Positions 36,701 to 44,529 of a DNA stretch of 64,000 bases are shown one piece after another; positions within the stretch are counted from its first letter, which is position 1, and every line of letters starts with the position of its first letter. The translations under genes and the position numbers were made by a program. The notes beneath the pieces were generated by a model. That model made no database searches, had not been told where the DNA came from, and saw only the letters and a program-made list of their open reading frames with translations. Source of the stretch: an uncultured Lachnospiraceae bacterium (GTDB lineage: Bacteria; Bacillota; Clostridia; Lachnospirales; Lachnospiraceae); the NCBI GenBank assembly GCA_910583835.1, contig CAJTYM010000013.1, positions 21,800-85,799 on the forward strand, read 5' to 3'.

Positions 36701-39020
36701 ATTTGTCATAGGGCACAGTATCCAGGTTTGCCCGAATTTTTTTAATTTCCGCCTTCACCTCCGACTGCGTAAGCACGGAAGAATCGCTCATTACAGTAAC
36801 TGCCGCCCGGGCGTCCGCCGAACTGCTTCGGGGTGACGGCTTAGGAATGGTTGCCTCTTGCAGCCACTTCTCAAAATCTTCTGGATAATTCAGCTTACGG
36901 ATGGCTTCGGAACCCTTTCCGGGGTCAATCGTAATCTGATAGCCCTCAATGTGCCCAAAAATCCCACTATGCCCATTGACGTAAGTATCCTCGACGCTGA
37001 ATACCAGGTTTGATTTCTCAGGGTCCTGGTTGGCATAAATATCCCTGGTGTCTATATTCGCATCCTTGGGCTGGGCGCCGCAGTCTACCTCAACCTGCAT
37101 GGAAGGCGCAGTGACGGAAGACCCCTCCTCACCGGTGCGGAAGGTAAGCGGTTCTACCGAGTCCATGCTGATGTTAAACTTCCGGTTCATGGCGCACAGA
37201 CCATAAAGCTTGACATAAGATTTACGCATCTTTCCATCATCATCATAAGCATAAATATTTGCTGTAAGCCTTCCGTTTTCCAGGTTTTTTACTGCATTCT
37301 GATCCTGCATCCGCCCTTTGGTACTCCCATGGCTGTATACGGTATCTACCCCAGGGACTTCTATCTTCCTCTGTCCGCCGTCCGTGCTCCCCGATGTGTC
37401 CCAATCGGGAATAAAATAACTGTAATACACGCCTGGCATGTTCTCTATCCTGCAATATACCCAGCCTGGTTTCCCCAGTGTAGAATTATAATACCGCAGA
37501 CGCCCGTACTTTCCGCCGCTCTGGTAATCGGAAGCCCGGTCTCCACAGGCATTCGGCTTATTGCCGCCTACGAAGCCATATTCAAACATCCCGCCGTGGG
37601 CTGCATCCGCCGCAAAGTAATAGGTTCCCGCCTCTACTGCCGGCTCATAATCGTTATCCATGATACGGCCCGTCGCATCACCCTCCGTATATTCTACGAT
37701 ATATTTGTGACCCTTGATTTCAATTTCAAAAGATGGACCTGCCGCTGCTGCGCGCACTGCGCTTTCTTCCGCTGCCAGGCTGCTGCCCTGGCTTTCATCA
37801 ATCTCCACGACTGCCTCCGTATACGCACCTTCCTCACATGCCCTGAGGTCAGTGAGCATCACCTGGAACGTGCCGGTTCCCGCGACATCCACCGCAATCT
37901 CCTTTTCCATCTCGTATGGCGCGAAGGAAACCAGCTCATTCTTTTCCTCATAATTCGTCCCTGCCACAGCGCTCACCCCGCTGGTGCGCAGCGCCATCTC
38001 ACACACGGAATACTCCGCGCCCGTCCGCTGTACCGTGACTACTGCCTTGCCTTCCTCTGAGGTATACGCAGCCTCTGTAAAAGAAACCTTGGAATGCTCC
38101 GCCTCCTGCGCATCCTGTATGGAAACTGACAGAGATGTCACCTCATAGAGCTCCGCCTCCTGCGGATTTACCAGCAGGAGAGAAAAACCTTCCATCCCCT
38201 CGCTCTTGTCATCCTCCAAAATCTGGAACTTCACAACTTTTTCACGCTCGCCCTTCTCAAAGGTGACGGTACTTTCGCTGGAGTACTCAAGCTGCTGCAT
38301 GGATTCTGCCACAACTTCCCCTAAAATTTCATCCATCAGACCCTGGTCCTCTATGCCCGCAAGTTCCCTGGTCTTTTCCCCAGTCTGTGATTCTTTCTCC
38401 CGGGCAAGAGGGCTTGCCATTGCTGCAAGACCAGCACTGTCGTCCTCCCGCTGCATGGATGCCTCTGCCTCCTGCTGCATGGATACCTCTGCCTTCTGCT
38501 GCATGGACGCCTCTGCCTCCTGCTGCATGGATACCTCTGCCTCCTGCTGCTTCTGGGCAGCGTCTCCTTGCGCTTCCTTTGCCGCTTGCGTAACCTCTAA
38601 GTCTTCCGTATGCGTAATCTCTTGGCCCTTGACATAATTTTCCATTATGCTCCTGCCATTGCCCACCTCTTTTACATTATCCATGGCAAGCTGATAATCC
38701 TCACCATAAACCGCCATTAAATCAATGGTATGGAGGTCTACGCTGGCTTTCTTATCCAGATTGCCTTCCCGATAAAGTTTTACCGCGTATTCTCCTTTTT
38801 CCTCCACCGCGGCAGACGCTGTGCCGAAGTAAATAAAATCTCCCTCAGGCAGCTTGTCCGCCGGAATCCTGGACGACTCCAGGTAGATTGCCTGGTCGGA
38901 CCCTGCCGCATCTACGCGCACCGCGGCTCCCTGCACAGAACCGGCAAGCATTCCTGCACACAGCAGAAAACTTAACGCCCGCCTGCCATACTGTCCTCTC
39001 TTGCTCCTTCTTTGCCTCAT
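30777..39020 (-). CDS. Giant secreted surface protein with Calx-beta, Ig-like and adhesin-type repeats
   Basis: About 2,747 residues from the ATG at 39020; a GTG start 21 codons upstream is also open. A signal peptide (to about 38) is followed by Calx-beta-like segments (about 50-420, EKVVKFQILEDDKSEGMEGF). These are interrupted by a Gln-rich octapeptide repeat (EAEVSMQQ/EAEASMQQ). Further on come a beta-rich region, a propeller-like region (RPQIIALDDNGRQMIVF, KVMVVWADAD), CARDB-like modules and a BIG-like module (GRVTGTGNGKAKIYAYY-type). The C terminus has an NTDKP repeat and Lys-rich domains. No LPXTG or membrane anchor is present; attachment is likely non-covalent. Adhesion or polymer binding is inference. 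Confidence 0.85.
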   Translation of the reverse strand: MRQRRSKRGQYGRRALSFLLCAGMLAGSVQGAAVRVDAAGSDQAIYLESSRIPADKLPEGDFIYFGTASAAVEEKGEYAVKLYREGNLDKKASVDLHTIDLMAVYGEDYQLAMDNVKEVGNGRSIMENYVKGQEITHTEDLEVTQAAKEAQGDAAQKQQEAEVSMQQEAEASMQQKAEVSMQQEAEASMQREDDSAGLAAMASPLAREKESQTGEKTRELAGIEDQGLMDEILGEVVAESMQQLEYSSESTVTFEKGEREKVVKFQILEDDKSEGMEGFSLLLVNPQEAELYEVTSLSVSIQDAQEAEHSKVSFTEAAYTSEEGKAVVTVQRTGAEYSVCEMALRTSGVSAVAGTNYEEKNELVSFAPYEMEKEIAVDVAGTGTFQVMLTDLRACEEGAYTEAVVEIDESQGSSLAAEESAVRAAAAGPSFEIEIKGHKYIVEYTEGDATGRIMDNDYEPAVEAGTYYFAADAAHGGMFEYGFVGGNKPNACGDRASDYQSGGKYGRLRYYNSTLGKPGWVYCRIENMPGVYYSYFIPDWDTSGSTDGGQRKIEVPGVDTVYSHGSTKGRMQDQNAVKNLENGRLTANIYAYDDDGKMRKSYVKLYGLCAMNRKFNISMDSVEPLTFRTGEEGSSVTAPSMQVEVDCGAQPKDANIDTRDIYANQDPEKSNLVFSVEDTYVNGHSGIFGHIEGYQITIDPGKGSEAIRKLNYPEDFEKWLQEATIPKPSPRSSSADARAAVTVMSDSSVLTQSEVKAEIKKIRANLDTVPYDKYFLRWIGEMQGGVTASDPLSYGYKQNLKFKPILAHNDITVEVLPSTGGNGHFKDSQLSQNGVYTFHEGDTITLDAVAEDADKYEVTGYEFSTDGEHFDKITSTRQLFLDGSMGKDYYRIRPVIQEKSNAIEIHMDSSAEAHLEIQGLIPQSELEKLGTEYNYLKGRYFLNVNPQGKTALEKMAPVSGKEYMIRILEKEGGKGKTAYRPTIKKKSGNTTYTTQLFQFVAESDAKDNLYEIGVSEVARDELKKYAVSGNLTSSFMPIRDNGTNPQPLPVAGYTLSIGKGTQDLDADNKPYVESVSSVSDATGYYELEGIMGVAGDVIPVFASNGVTNGQIIDVKLSDTNEDKEKGIYTVSQGNVDIGYPSHAPRVTSIDYTYDNPSHVQSNGGVKPNSVNIYDDIFTVSATVDTYGRNVKEAVFTVYTVAGRTTEYRAMEDPDNKNHFVCKIPGMADSFFNGDRIKVRLVDSEKMYSAAGKDWDGKDILNNEGEPVTGIDWNIEYPDVDTGLVFYVENVLTQPKYYDVKDDSISADIPLLGKATSSTQSGLLTFGKNRWADGNGYTLQIGANFTMGNTGQPSGMDKAGMYDNFMNAVRSDKANAEEIILGKEEGSTKEGETDLKAEKKEVENKIKDMKADSTSKAKGAVAKMNEKEPMWQVSDAVVLVFDFLYNPEIGDFQFISGGVAVGGTVTFNMTAYTLVASVPAFLNFSATLQADLTVAYSTGAGRAAMTAGDFDNYSGNLAERLSSEAKATQSVMASGKIQVGVGLCGVLSARGYVSLKIQLDINMGDLGANDKRGGFLIGSAGGIGFDLLFISVNMDFYSVTKGWGSLENRTSYSFFGGLLDESDLGMENGRQAAQVFSLNKGNTGTMAEQAFSWNENGDKILKTYSEHERLVEHEYDMGTSDMSDFGRSSMLRATPGLVRVSTLLDGAAEHTRPQIIALDDNGRQMIVFIGSRGKGEESNRAALYYAVYDGQSWSMPKFVADDGTVDTTPSVIRGMGADGKEKVMVVWADADREFTAEDSTVSKLNALGISAAVYDIESNTMGEEIVMVEDKYCNLSPKLQVADGILYCSYMKRDLSQVQEEEELLDFGGVYSTMSYMAYDLQNREFISGNAENREELLNIRHSLLSDPLVMDYQAVTAKLDGDTYMLSAYTVDGDTNFETKGDRELYLNIYNITKNQEYFPIQVTNDALSQSSPKLTDIDGTVYLTWLEEGYLFQMADATEILEALFGTSTEKIEISASESDSGQAVSVSIDKDVYRNGYIPSGTDNQEARAYKDWYKKSATDLGITDTEYYDGSVYQDLADGTVQTDCANFSQREGMQTSVSNYTLTSNGKDIYVFFTDFGTKDEKSAGVELYGVCYRRWLGDGTGASGSADAAAEGDSIDLAQDWGFGKAVQITDNGKVIDELSLYMDRESNISAVSNYYEQYINENGGMSYSANKLVEIEFETMGSIEVDEGYIKLPDTLASGEVGRIEFDVVNNGLLTSEGFQYRVYQVKDGAQTLVDSGEEETVLGSGETQKVTAFWDIPQELADTQIMVEVQEMGVAHQTVNSAAVDVPYNSNLEFTDTQVLWNAAQPYLAVTVKNTGNAVAKEYQAAFGICGEDGKMGKVYGTAAIPALASGEEKSFELPFEPAIDDFADNMGVIRLRFAISDGTKTVAETNTKLTSLSPICAQINDGKEIALGYGKTAALEVKAAPWNGIAGEVRFYSSDADIASVDGKGTVTGTGNGKAKIYAYYPASGVTADIDVTVTGQPNTDKPNTDKPNTDKPNTDKPNTDVKVKAGTSKIALKKASAVIAPGKSATIGFTPQKDKMAQQSEKVTVSVSGKSVVSKAVITGSKVKITAAKKAVRGNSTTVVLKSKNAAGKAVSSKIKVTIQNPAKKITAKTGTTKKKPISVKKGKKVNVVLNVTAQNKKKATTDTVKVSSKIVKLEKCSVKKGKITLTLKGKKKDSKAVTIKVGKKSVKIYMKVK
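31377..31436 (-). repeat. 15-bp tandem repeats coding NTDKP
   Basis: Four consecutive 15-bp units encode PNTDK repeats that link the BIG-like module to the Lys-rich C-terminal domains. Units differ by single bases. The length may vary by slippage without shifting the frame. Confidence 0.8.
38452..38547 (-). repeat. 24-bp tandem repeats coding EAE[VA]SMQQ
   Basis: Four near-identical 24-bp units (about GCATGGATACCTCTGCCTCC plus four bases on the plus strand) encode an octapeptide repeat in the N-terminal region of the giant surface protein. Being a multiple of three, copy-number change keeps the frame. Confidence 0.85.
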
Positions 39021-39084
39021 CCTCTTTACCTCATCCTTTCTTTCCCCTTTGTTTGATAACGTTATTCTAATGTATTTGAGCACA

Positions 39085-39121
39085 GAAAAAAAGCGTCAGG
39101 AAACGATTGTTACCTGACGTT
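39085..39121 (-). terminator. Terminator of the 39198-40910 gene
   Basis: On the minus strand ACGTCAGGTAAC-aatc-GTTTCCTGACGC followed by TTTTTT. It separates the two surface-protein genes, so the giant gene downstream needs its own promoter or read-through. Confidence 0.88.
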
Positions 39122-39197
39122 TATCTTCGGGATAAAAAAAGAAATATTTCCTGTTTTTTTATGCTATACTAAAGAGAAAATGAATAGACACCACAGA

Positions 39198-40910
39198 CTA
39201 TTCCATCCGCTTTTGGGAGGCTGACCGCACCAATTTACGGAAGATACCGGCATGGAAACAGAATGCTGCCATTCCGCCAATGACAGACAGCGCTGCAAAT
39301 CCTGCCGCCGCCAGCATGAGCCTGTCCCCCCGGCTGGTTTGAACCGGCGTTTTCCCCACCTGCAAGGAAGGATAATAACTTCTGTCCTCTCCATTTACAG
39401 ATGGCAGGACGGCAGACTCGCTTGAGGTATCGCCCTCGCTGCCAACTTCCAAAACTTCGTCAGCATATTCCGCCGGTTCTGCGGCAGATGGCCCTGTTTC
39501 TGCAGACTTACCTGTGTCAGAATGGGGATCTGTACGATTGGCTGGTTCTGCAGTCCCTGGGTTCTCGTTCTCCAAAAAAACGCCCTCCAGGCTATCCTGC
39601 GGTTTGCCCGCAAAACTTGTCTGCGGCTCATCTCCCAGATGTTTCTGCTGCCCGCCAGAGGGGCGTCCCTGTGCCTCTTCTGAAAGCTGGTTCTGCAGTT
39701 CCCCAGAGGGATGTTCCTGCAGTTCCTTTGCCTGACAGCTCTGCGGTTCGTCTGAAGGATGTTCCTGCGGTTTGTCCGGCGGATTTACAATGGAAGTCCC
39801 ACCGCCCCGGCTGCCGCCCTGGTCTTCGGCATGTCCCAGGTTGCCCGCCGCATAGCGAAGCACGTTGGAGAAATGCGGCGTTCCGCCATCCTGCCACTGC
39901 AGACGGATATAGACGAACGGATGCTTTACTGTATCCCACTCATTTTTCAATATGCCAATAAAAAAAGCATCGGCGACATGGGACACATTCATCTTTTGAT
40001 ATTCTTTCCAATCAGCGCCATCGAAAGAATACTCAGAAATGACCGTGATTGGCAGCGATTCCTCCGGCTTCGTGTACCCGCCCCGGAACAGGTACGAATT
40101 ATCGCTCATAGCCGCCTTTACCAAGGTAAAAGTCAGCGGATAATCATGGTACGCGACTGTACAGTACAGCGGTTCTTTGGCTGCAGCATAATCAAAAGAA
40201 ACACGCGCCAAAAACCGCAGCCGCTGCTCCTGCTGCTTTTCCGTCCCTTCTAACAGCCAGGAAACTGCAACCGCTTCGTGATAGCGAACCTGGCCCTGGA
40301 AATTTACTGTACATTTAATTTCCGGCGCAAGCACGTCAGCTGCCGTTTGCCCTTTTTCCACAATGACACATGCAGAGCCCGCATCCTGATTCAGCACGAA
40401 AGGCATATCCGCATAATGGATATCTCCTGATACCTGGCAATTGTCCACAATCAGCCCAGCGCCCTCCTCCTGCCACAATGCATATTGCCCGCTCTCCACT
40501 ATGACATTGCCGAGCGTAAGCAGCCCTCCGTCTGCCACATGAAATATGTCCTCTGCGCCCATAAATATGAGATTACGAACGCTCCAGAATTCAATTTCCC
40601 CGGCAACGGTAATGGTATAGCAATCCGTATCCACCAACACAGCAGGCGTATTCGCCGCATTGGGGCAATAGCAGTAAAATCCGTCCAACACCACATTGCC
40701 TGCCAGTTTTACCGCACCGCCTGTATTCTTATGGGCTTCCAGCCATTCCATCAGCTCTGCGCCAGTTGTTACGGACTCCGGCTCTGCCACGTTTCCTATA
40801 TCTGGTCTGCCCATCCGTTCCTCTGCCGCTGCAGCCGTCAAAGGAGACGGACAGAAGAAACACATAATCATAAAAATTGCCAATATGTAACCCTTTTTTC
40901 TATTATTCAT
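39198..40910 (-). CDS. Surface protein with Pro/Gln-rich stalk and C-terminal membrane anchor
   Basis: 570 residues. A signal peptide (1-30, ending TAAAAEE) precedes an extracellular domain (about 45-365) whose start (AVKLAGNVVLDGFYCYCPN, then TLGNVIVESGQYALW) looks like a beta-helix. A degenerate hydrophilic repeat (EHPSDEPQ, EHPSGELQ, GRPSGGQQ; about 375-440) acts as a stalk, and a single helix (about 535-555) with a basic tail anchors it. There is no LPXTG. Function is unknown. It is divergent from a histidine kinase gene with only 31 bases between start codons. Confidence 0.82.
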   Translation of the reverse strand: MNNRKKGYILAIFMIMCFFCPSPLTAAAAEERMGRPDIGNVAEPESVTTGAELMEWLEAHKNTGGAVKLAGNVVLDGFYCYCPNAANTPAVLVDTDCYTITVAGEIEFWSVRNLIFMGAEDIFHVADGGLLTLGNVIVESGQYALWQEEGAGLIVDNCQVSGDIHYADMPFVLNQDAGSACVIVEKGQTAADVLAPEIKCTVNFQGQVRYHEAVAVSWLLEGTEKQQEQRLRFLARVSFDYAAAKEPLYCTVAYHDYPLTFTLVKAAMSDNSYLFRGGYTKPEESLPITVISEYSFDGADWKEYQKMNVSHVADAFFIGILKNEWDTVKHPFVYIRLQWQDGGTPHFSNVLRYAAGNLGHAEDQGGSRGGGTSIVNPPDKPQEHPSDEPQSCQAKELQEHPSGELQNQLSEEAQGRPSGGQQKHLGDEPQTSFAGKPQDSLEGVFLENENPGTAEPANRTDPHSDTGKSAETGPSAAEPAEYADEVLEVGSEGDTSSESAVLPSVNGEDRSYYPSLQVGKTPVQTSRGDRLMLAAAGFAALSVIGGMAAFCFHAGIFRKLVRSASQKRME

Positions 40911-40941
40911 ACAGCTGTTCCTTTACGAGGGAGGATTATTA

Positions 40942-42966
40942 ATGAAACACGCAACATCCGCAAAATCCATATTCCAAACCGTCCTGGTATTTGCCGGCAC
41001 AATAATTCTCACCATGCTTGGCTTGTCCGCAGTTACCTGTTATGATAATAAATATATAACAAAGGCAACCCTCACACAAGACCATTTTTGCCTTATTCCA
41101 GAAAAAGGCTATTGTTCGCTTGCAGACGGATGGGAACTATATCCAGACACCCTGCTTGCTCCAGAAGATTTTTCCGGCAAAACACTGCCCCATTACAGCA
41201 CATGGGCAGGCGAATATCCCAACCTCGCCTTGTTCCATGCGGACAGAAACCCTTATGGCGCTGCTACCTGGCGCTTACACCTGCAGGGCAGCGGCAATGT
41301 TACGCTCTATTTACAGGAGCCTCTTTGCGCTGCAGAAGTTTTTGTAAATGGCAGCTGCCTGGGCGGACCGGGGGAAGTATCTTTCGACCACTATTCCCCT
41401 TTGCTCAGAGACACTGCTTATTCTTTTTTTGTGGACGGCAAAGCGGAACTGATTATCCAGACTGCCAATTATTCCCACTACTATGGGGGAATCTGGTACG
41501 CGCCCATAATTGGGGATACCGACAGCGTCAGCCGTCTCATTGCCTTGCGTATGTTCCTCTTTGGACTGCTGTTTTTCTCCTCGCTCACGCTCTCTTTATT
41601 CTGCATAGCATTTTGGCGGCGTCAAAACAGCACCTATCCGAATAACGGCTCCGATTTTGCCGCATTTTATTTCGGCATGTTAAGCCTGTCTTTCGCGCTG
41701 CGTATCTGCTATCCTTTCCTCAGATTGTTCGGGATACCATTGGTACGCACAATTTATGCATTTGAAGACGCTGCTGCAATGTCCGGCATTTATTTTTCAA
41801 TCCAGATTGTATTTTTCTTGTTTTTGCCGGATATATTTAAGCCCCTGAAAAAAATACTTTGCATTCTTTCCCTGGGACTCTGCTTTGCGGTTATCCTTAT
41901 CCCCTTATTTTTGTTTGCTGCCTTCCCCGGATCTGTGCTCTGGTATGGACCGTTCATCTCCTGGTACAAGGTAAGCATGGCCGTCATCCTCACCAGCCTG
42001 ACCGTCTACGGCTGCTTCATGGGGCTTCCCCACACAAACACTGCACTCGCCGCCACCGCCGCAAACGGCGTCTGCCTGCTCTACGGCGTCCTGTCCATTG
42101 GATACTACGAACCATTTATCGGCGCTTATCCAGAAGAATATGGCGCATTTTGCATGGTCATCGCGTTTGCGGTCCTGATGGTGCAGCGCAGCCAGGAAAT
42201 GGCAAAAGAAAACGTAACTTTAAGCCTTCACCTGCAGGAGGAAGTGCAGGAAAAAACAAAACATCTGCAGGAACTTCTCATGGAAAGGGGACAGCTGATT
42301 TCAGAGCTGGGACATGACATGAAATCTCCCCTGACCTCCCTTCTGAACATGGCGCAGATTATCCGCCTGAACGATATCATGCTGGACGAGGATACACACA
42401 GAAGAATCCTCAAGATTGAGGAACAGTGCAGTATTTTATCCGAGCGCCTGAAAAATATCCAGGAAATAGCCGCCGATACAAGCGCTCCCATACAAAGGGA
42501 ACCCATCATGCTCAATACGTTCCTTGCAGATTTTTACCAGAACTATCATCCCATCATAGAGCTTTACGGACCTAATTTCCTGTCAAAAATCACTCCACGC
42601 CCATGCCGCATCATGGGGAATCCAGAACAGCTTTACCGCGCACTGGAAAACCTGCTGTACAATGCCGCCGACTTTACGCTGCCGGACGGAACCATTACGC
42701 TCTCCCTTGCCACTGATGGTTCCTTTGCCTGCATTGGCATGTCAGATACCGGCTGCGGTATAGCGAAAGAAGACCTGCCCCATATTTTCGAGCATTCCTA
42801 CACAACCCGCAGCGACAAAGGCGGGCAGGGACTGGGACTTGCCATCGCCCGCACCATCGTTTTAGAACATGCAGGCACAATAGAGGTTGTTTCCACAGAA
42901 GGGAAAGGAACCTCCTTTACCATCAGCCTGCCTCTTTCGGCAGCCACAAATCCGCAATTACCCTGA
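40942..42966 (+). CDS. 7TM-DISM-type sensor histidine kinase
   Basis: 674 residues. A signal-anchor helix (14-33) is followed by an extracellular jelly-roll-like domain (about 45-205; WRLHLQGSGNVTLYL, AEVFVNGSCLGGPG), seven helices (about 208-415), a coiled coil and a kinase core. The H-box ELGHDMKSPLTSL has His 458; the N-box is LENLLYNAADF, G1 DTGCGI, and G2 GGQGLGLAIA. The outer domain suggests sensing of a carbohydrate or wall fragment; that is inference. GGGAGG precedes the ATG. The OmpR-type regulator at 30079 is the best candidate partner. Confidence 0.93.
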   Translation: MKHATSAKSIFQTVLVFAGTIILTMLGLSAVTCYDNKYITKATLTQDHFCLIPEKGYCSLADGWELYPDTLLAPEDFSGKTLPHYSTWAGEYPNLALFHADRNPYGAATWRLHLQGSGNVTLYLQEPLCAAEVFVNGSCLGGPGEVSFDHYSPLLRDTAYSFFVDGKAELIIQTANYSHYYGGIWYAPIIGDTDSVSRLIALRMFLFGLLFFSSLTLSLFCIAFWRRQNSTYPNNGSDFAAFYFGMLSLSFALRICYPFLRLFGIPLVRTIYAFEDAAAMSGIYFSIQIVFFLFLPDIFKPLKKILCILSLGLCFAVILIPLFLFAAFPGSVLWYGPFISWYKVSMAVILTSLTVYGCFMGLPHTNTALAATAANGVCLLYGVLSIGYYEPFIGAYPEEYGAFCMVIAFAVLMVQRSQEMAKENVTLSLHLQEEVQEKTKHLQELLMERGQLISELGHDMKSPLTSLLNMAQIIRLNDIMLDEDTHRRILKIEEQCSILSERLKNIQEIAADTSAPIQREPIMLNTFLADFYQNYHPIIELYGPNFLSKITPRPCRIMGNPEQLYRALENLLYNAADFTLPDGTITLSLATDGSFACIGMSDTGCGIAKEDLPHIFEHSYTTRSDKGGQGLGLAIARTIVLEHAGTIEVVSTEGKGTSFTISLPLSAATNPQLP

Positions 42967-43011
42967 GACAGCGATGACCTTAGCCCCCACGCCTGTACCG
43001 CAGGGGTAGTA

Positions 43012-44292
43012 TTACATACTTTTCACACGCACCATCACATCCAGCACGAAATGTAAATCTTCCGTATAGCACAGCATGTCTCCGCCCAGATGTTCCGCAG
43101 ACTCCCTGACAATAGCCAAGCCAAATCCGTGCTCGCTTCCTCCCTTGCTGCTTGGAGGCAGCGTCCCCTTCTCTACATGCAGACCCTTGCGGCAACGGTT
43201 CTTGATACGAATTACCAGATAATCATGGCTGTATTTCATTTTCACAGAAATTTCGCGCTCTCCCCTGTCTAGTTCTTTTAATTCATCGTAAGCATTTTCC
43301 ATGCCATTTGAGAGGATGCGGCATAAATCCATATAGGGAAGTTCTTCATCGCCAATCAAAATGTTCTGCCGGAAGTCTGCCTGAATCTCCTGAAACTTCT
43401 GGCTATACTGGACAAAAATGGCATTGACATATGGATTGGCACAAAACTGCCCCATAAGGCTGTCCATCTCCATGTTCACATCATTCAGGTATTCCTGCGC
43501 TTCCTGTGTCTTTCCGGCAGCGAGCAGGCCTGACAACGTGACTGTATGCCCTTTCATATCATGCTTCATCCTGCGGATTTGCTGCTGGTTCTCAAGCTGT
43601 ATCTCCAATGCATGCTTCTGCTCCTGCAAAATGAGTTCGCTCTGCTGCCTGCGGTAAAGCAGAAGCTGGCGGTAAAGCGATGAAAAAATGACGGCATACG
43701 TCATGGGCATCAATACCAGCACCAACAGAAGAGCCGGCAGCTCCTGCGGCCTTTGGGTAATTATCACCGGAAAATTGGCAAACGCTGCCAACAGGATATA
43801 ATACAGGGCTGTCATCCCAGCAAAAATTCCCCACCCACGTGTTACCGATTCCTGCAGTTCCAGATAAGGTTTCCTTAAGTAACGGACTGCCGCCCATTCC
43901 ACCAGCGGAAACATTGCAAACCTGCCGACAAACATCAGAATATACTGTCCTCCTCCAAAATAAAAATCCAGCAGATTTGTCACCAATATAATCCAGTAAG
44001 CCAGCGTATCCGCCAAACAGAATGTAAAGAAAAACCTTCCCTTTTTATCCTCTGAAATAAACCAAAAAACCAGAAGGCTTGGCAAGGTACAGGTCAATAT
44101 AAAAACCTTCCCCATAAATCCTACCCCATAGATGATTAATCCCGCCACATTAAGGATAATCAGCGGCAGCATCGTAAGCACAGTAAGGAAAATTGTTTTT
44201 CTTCTTGAATAACGAGAACGATACAACATGATAAAGAGAACCAAGATATGAAACAACGACCATATCACGGACACATCTCGCAATATTACCAT
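43012..44292 (-). CDS. GHKL-domain sensor histidine kinase (AgrC/VirS-like)
   Basis: 426 residues. Six to seven helices in the first ~215 residues, a coiled coil (QLENQQQIRRMKHDMKGH) with H254 region as the phosphorylation site, and a GHKL ATPase domain (LCRILSNGMENAYDEL, SEHGFGLAIVRESAEHLGGD). This layout is typical of quorum-sensing peptide receptors paired with LytTR regulators. No LytTR regulator or peptide gene is visible nearby. GGAGG lies upstream of the ATG at 44292. Confidence 0.92.
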   Translation of the reverse strand: MVILRDVSVIWSLFHILVLFIMLYRSRYSRRKTIFLTVLTMLPLIILNVAGLIIYGVGFMGKVFILTCTLPSLLVFWFISEDKKGRFFFTFCLADTLAYWIILVTNLLDFYFGGGQYILMFVGRFAMFPLVEWAAVRYLRKPYLELQESVTRGWGIFAGMTALYYILLAAFANFPVIITQRPQELPALLLVLVLMPMTYAVIFSSLYRQLLLYRRQQSELILQEQKHALEIQLENQQQIRRMKHDMKGHTVTLSGLLAAGKTQEAQEYLNDVNMEMDSLMGQFCANPYVNAIFVQYSQKFQEIQADFRQNILIGDEELPYMDLCRILSNGMENAYDELKELDRGEREISVKMKYSHDYLVIRIKNRCRKGLHVEKGTLPPSSKGGSEHGFGLAIVRESAEHLGGDMLCYTEDLHFVLDVMVRVKSM

Positions 44293-44370
44293 CCGCCTAC
44301 CTCCTTTTCCAATCCACGCAGCCTCTTTGCCAACTCAGCACCAAGTTTTCCTTATTGCTTCCTATGGAAG

Positions 44371-44417
44371 AAAAACAGGCTTCTGCGATTCAGATTCACA
44401 AAATCACAAGAAGCCTG
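44371..44417 (-). terminator. Terminator of pckA
   Basis: CAGGCTTCT (44376-44384) and AGAAGCCTG (44409-44417) form the stem; on the minus strand TTTTTCTTCC follows it. Confidence 0.85.
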
Positions 44418-44529
44418 CTTTCTTAAGTCATTAAGATTCCATTATATTCTCTATAAAACCTAAGACAGTTTCCTCAAGCCATACTATGGTTGCCTATGCG
44501 CACTACGGCGCGTATAATATCTGACTATA

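Noticed and set aside
39198..40910. Sortase-anchored protein
   Set aside because: The C terminus has a membrane helix and basic tail but no LPXTG-like motif before it, so I call it membrane-anchored only.
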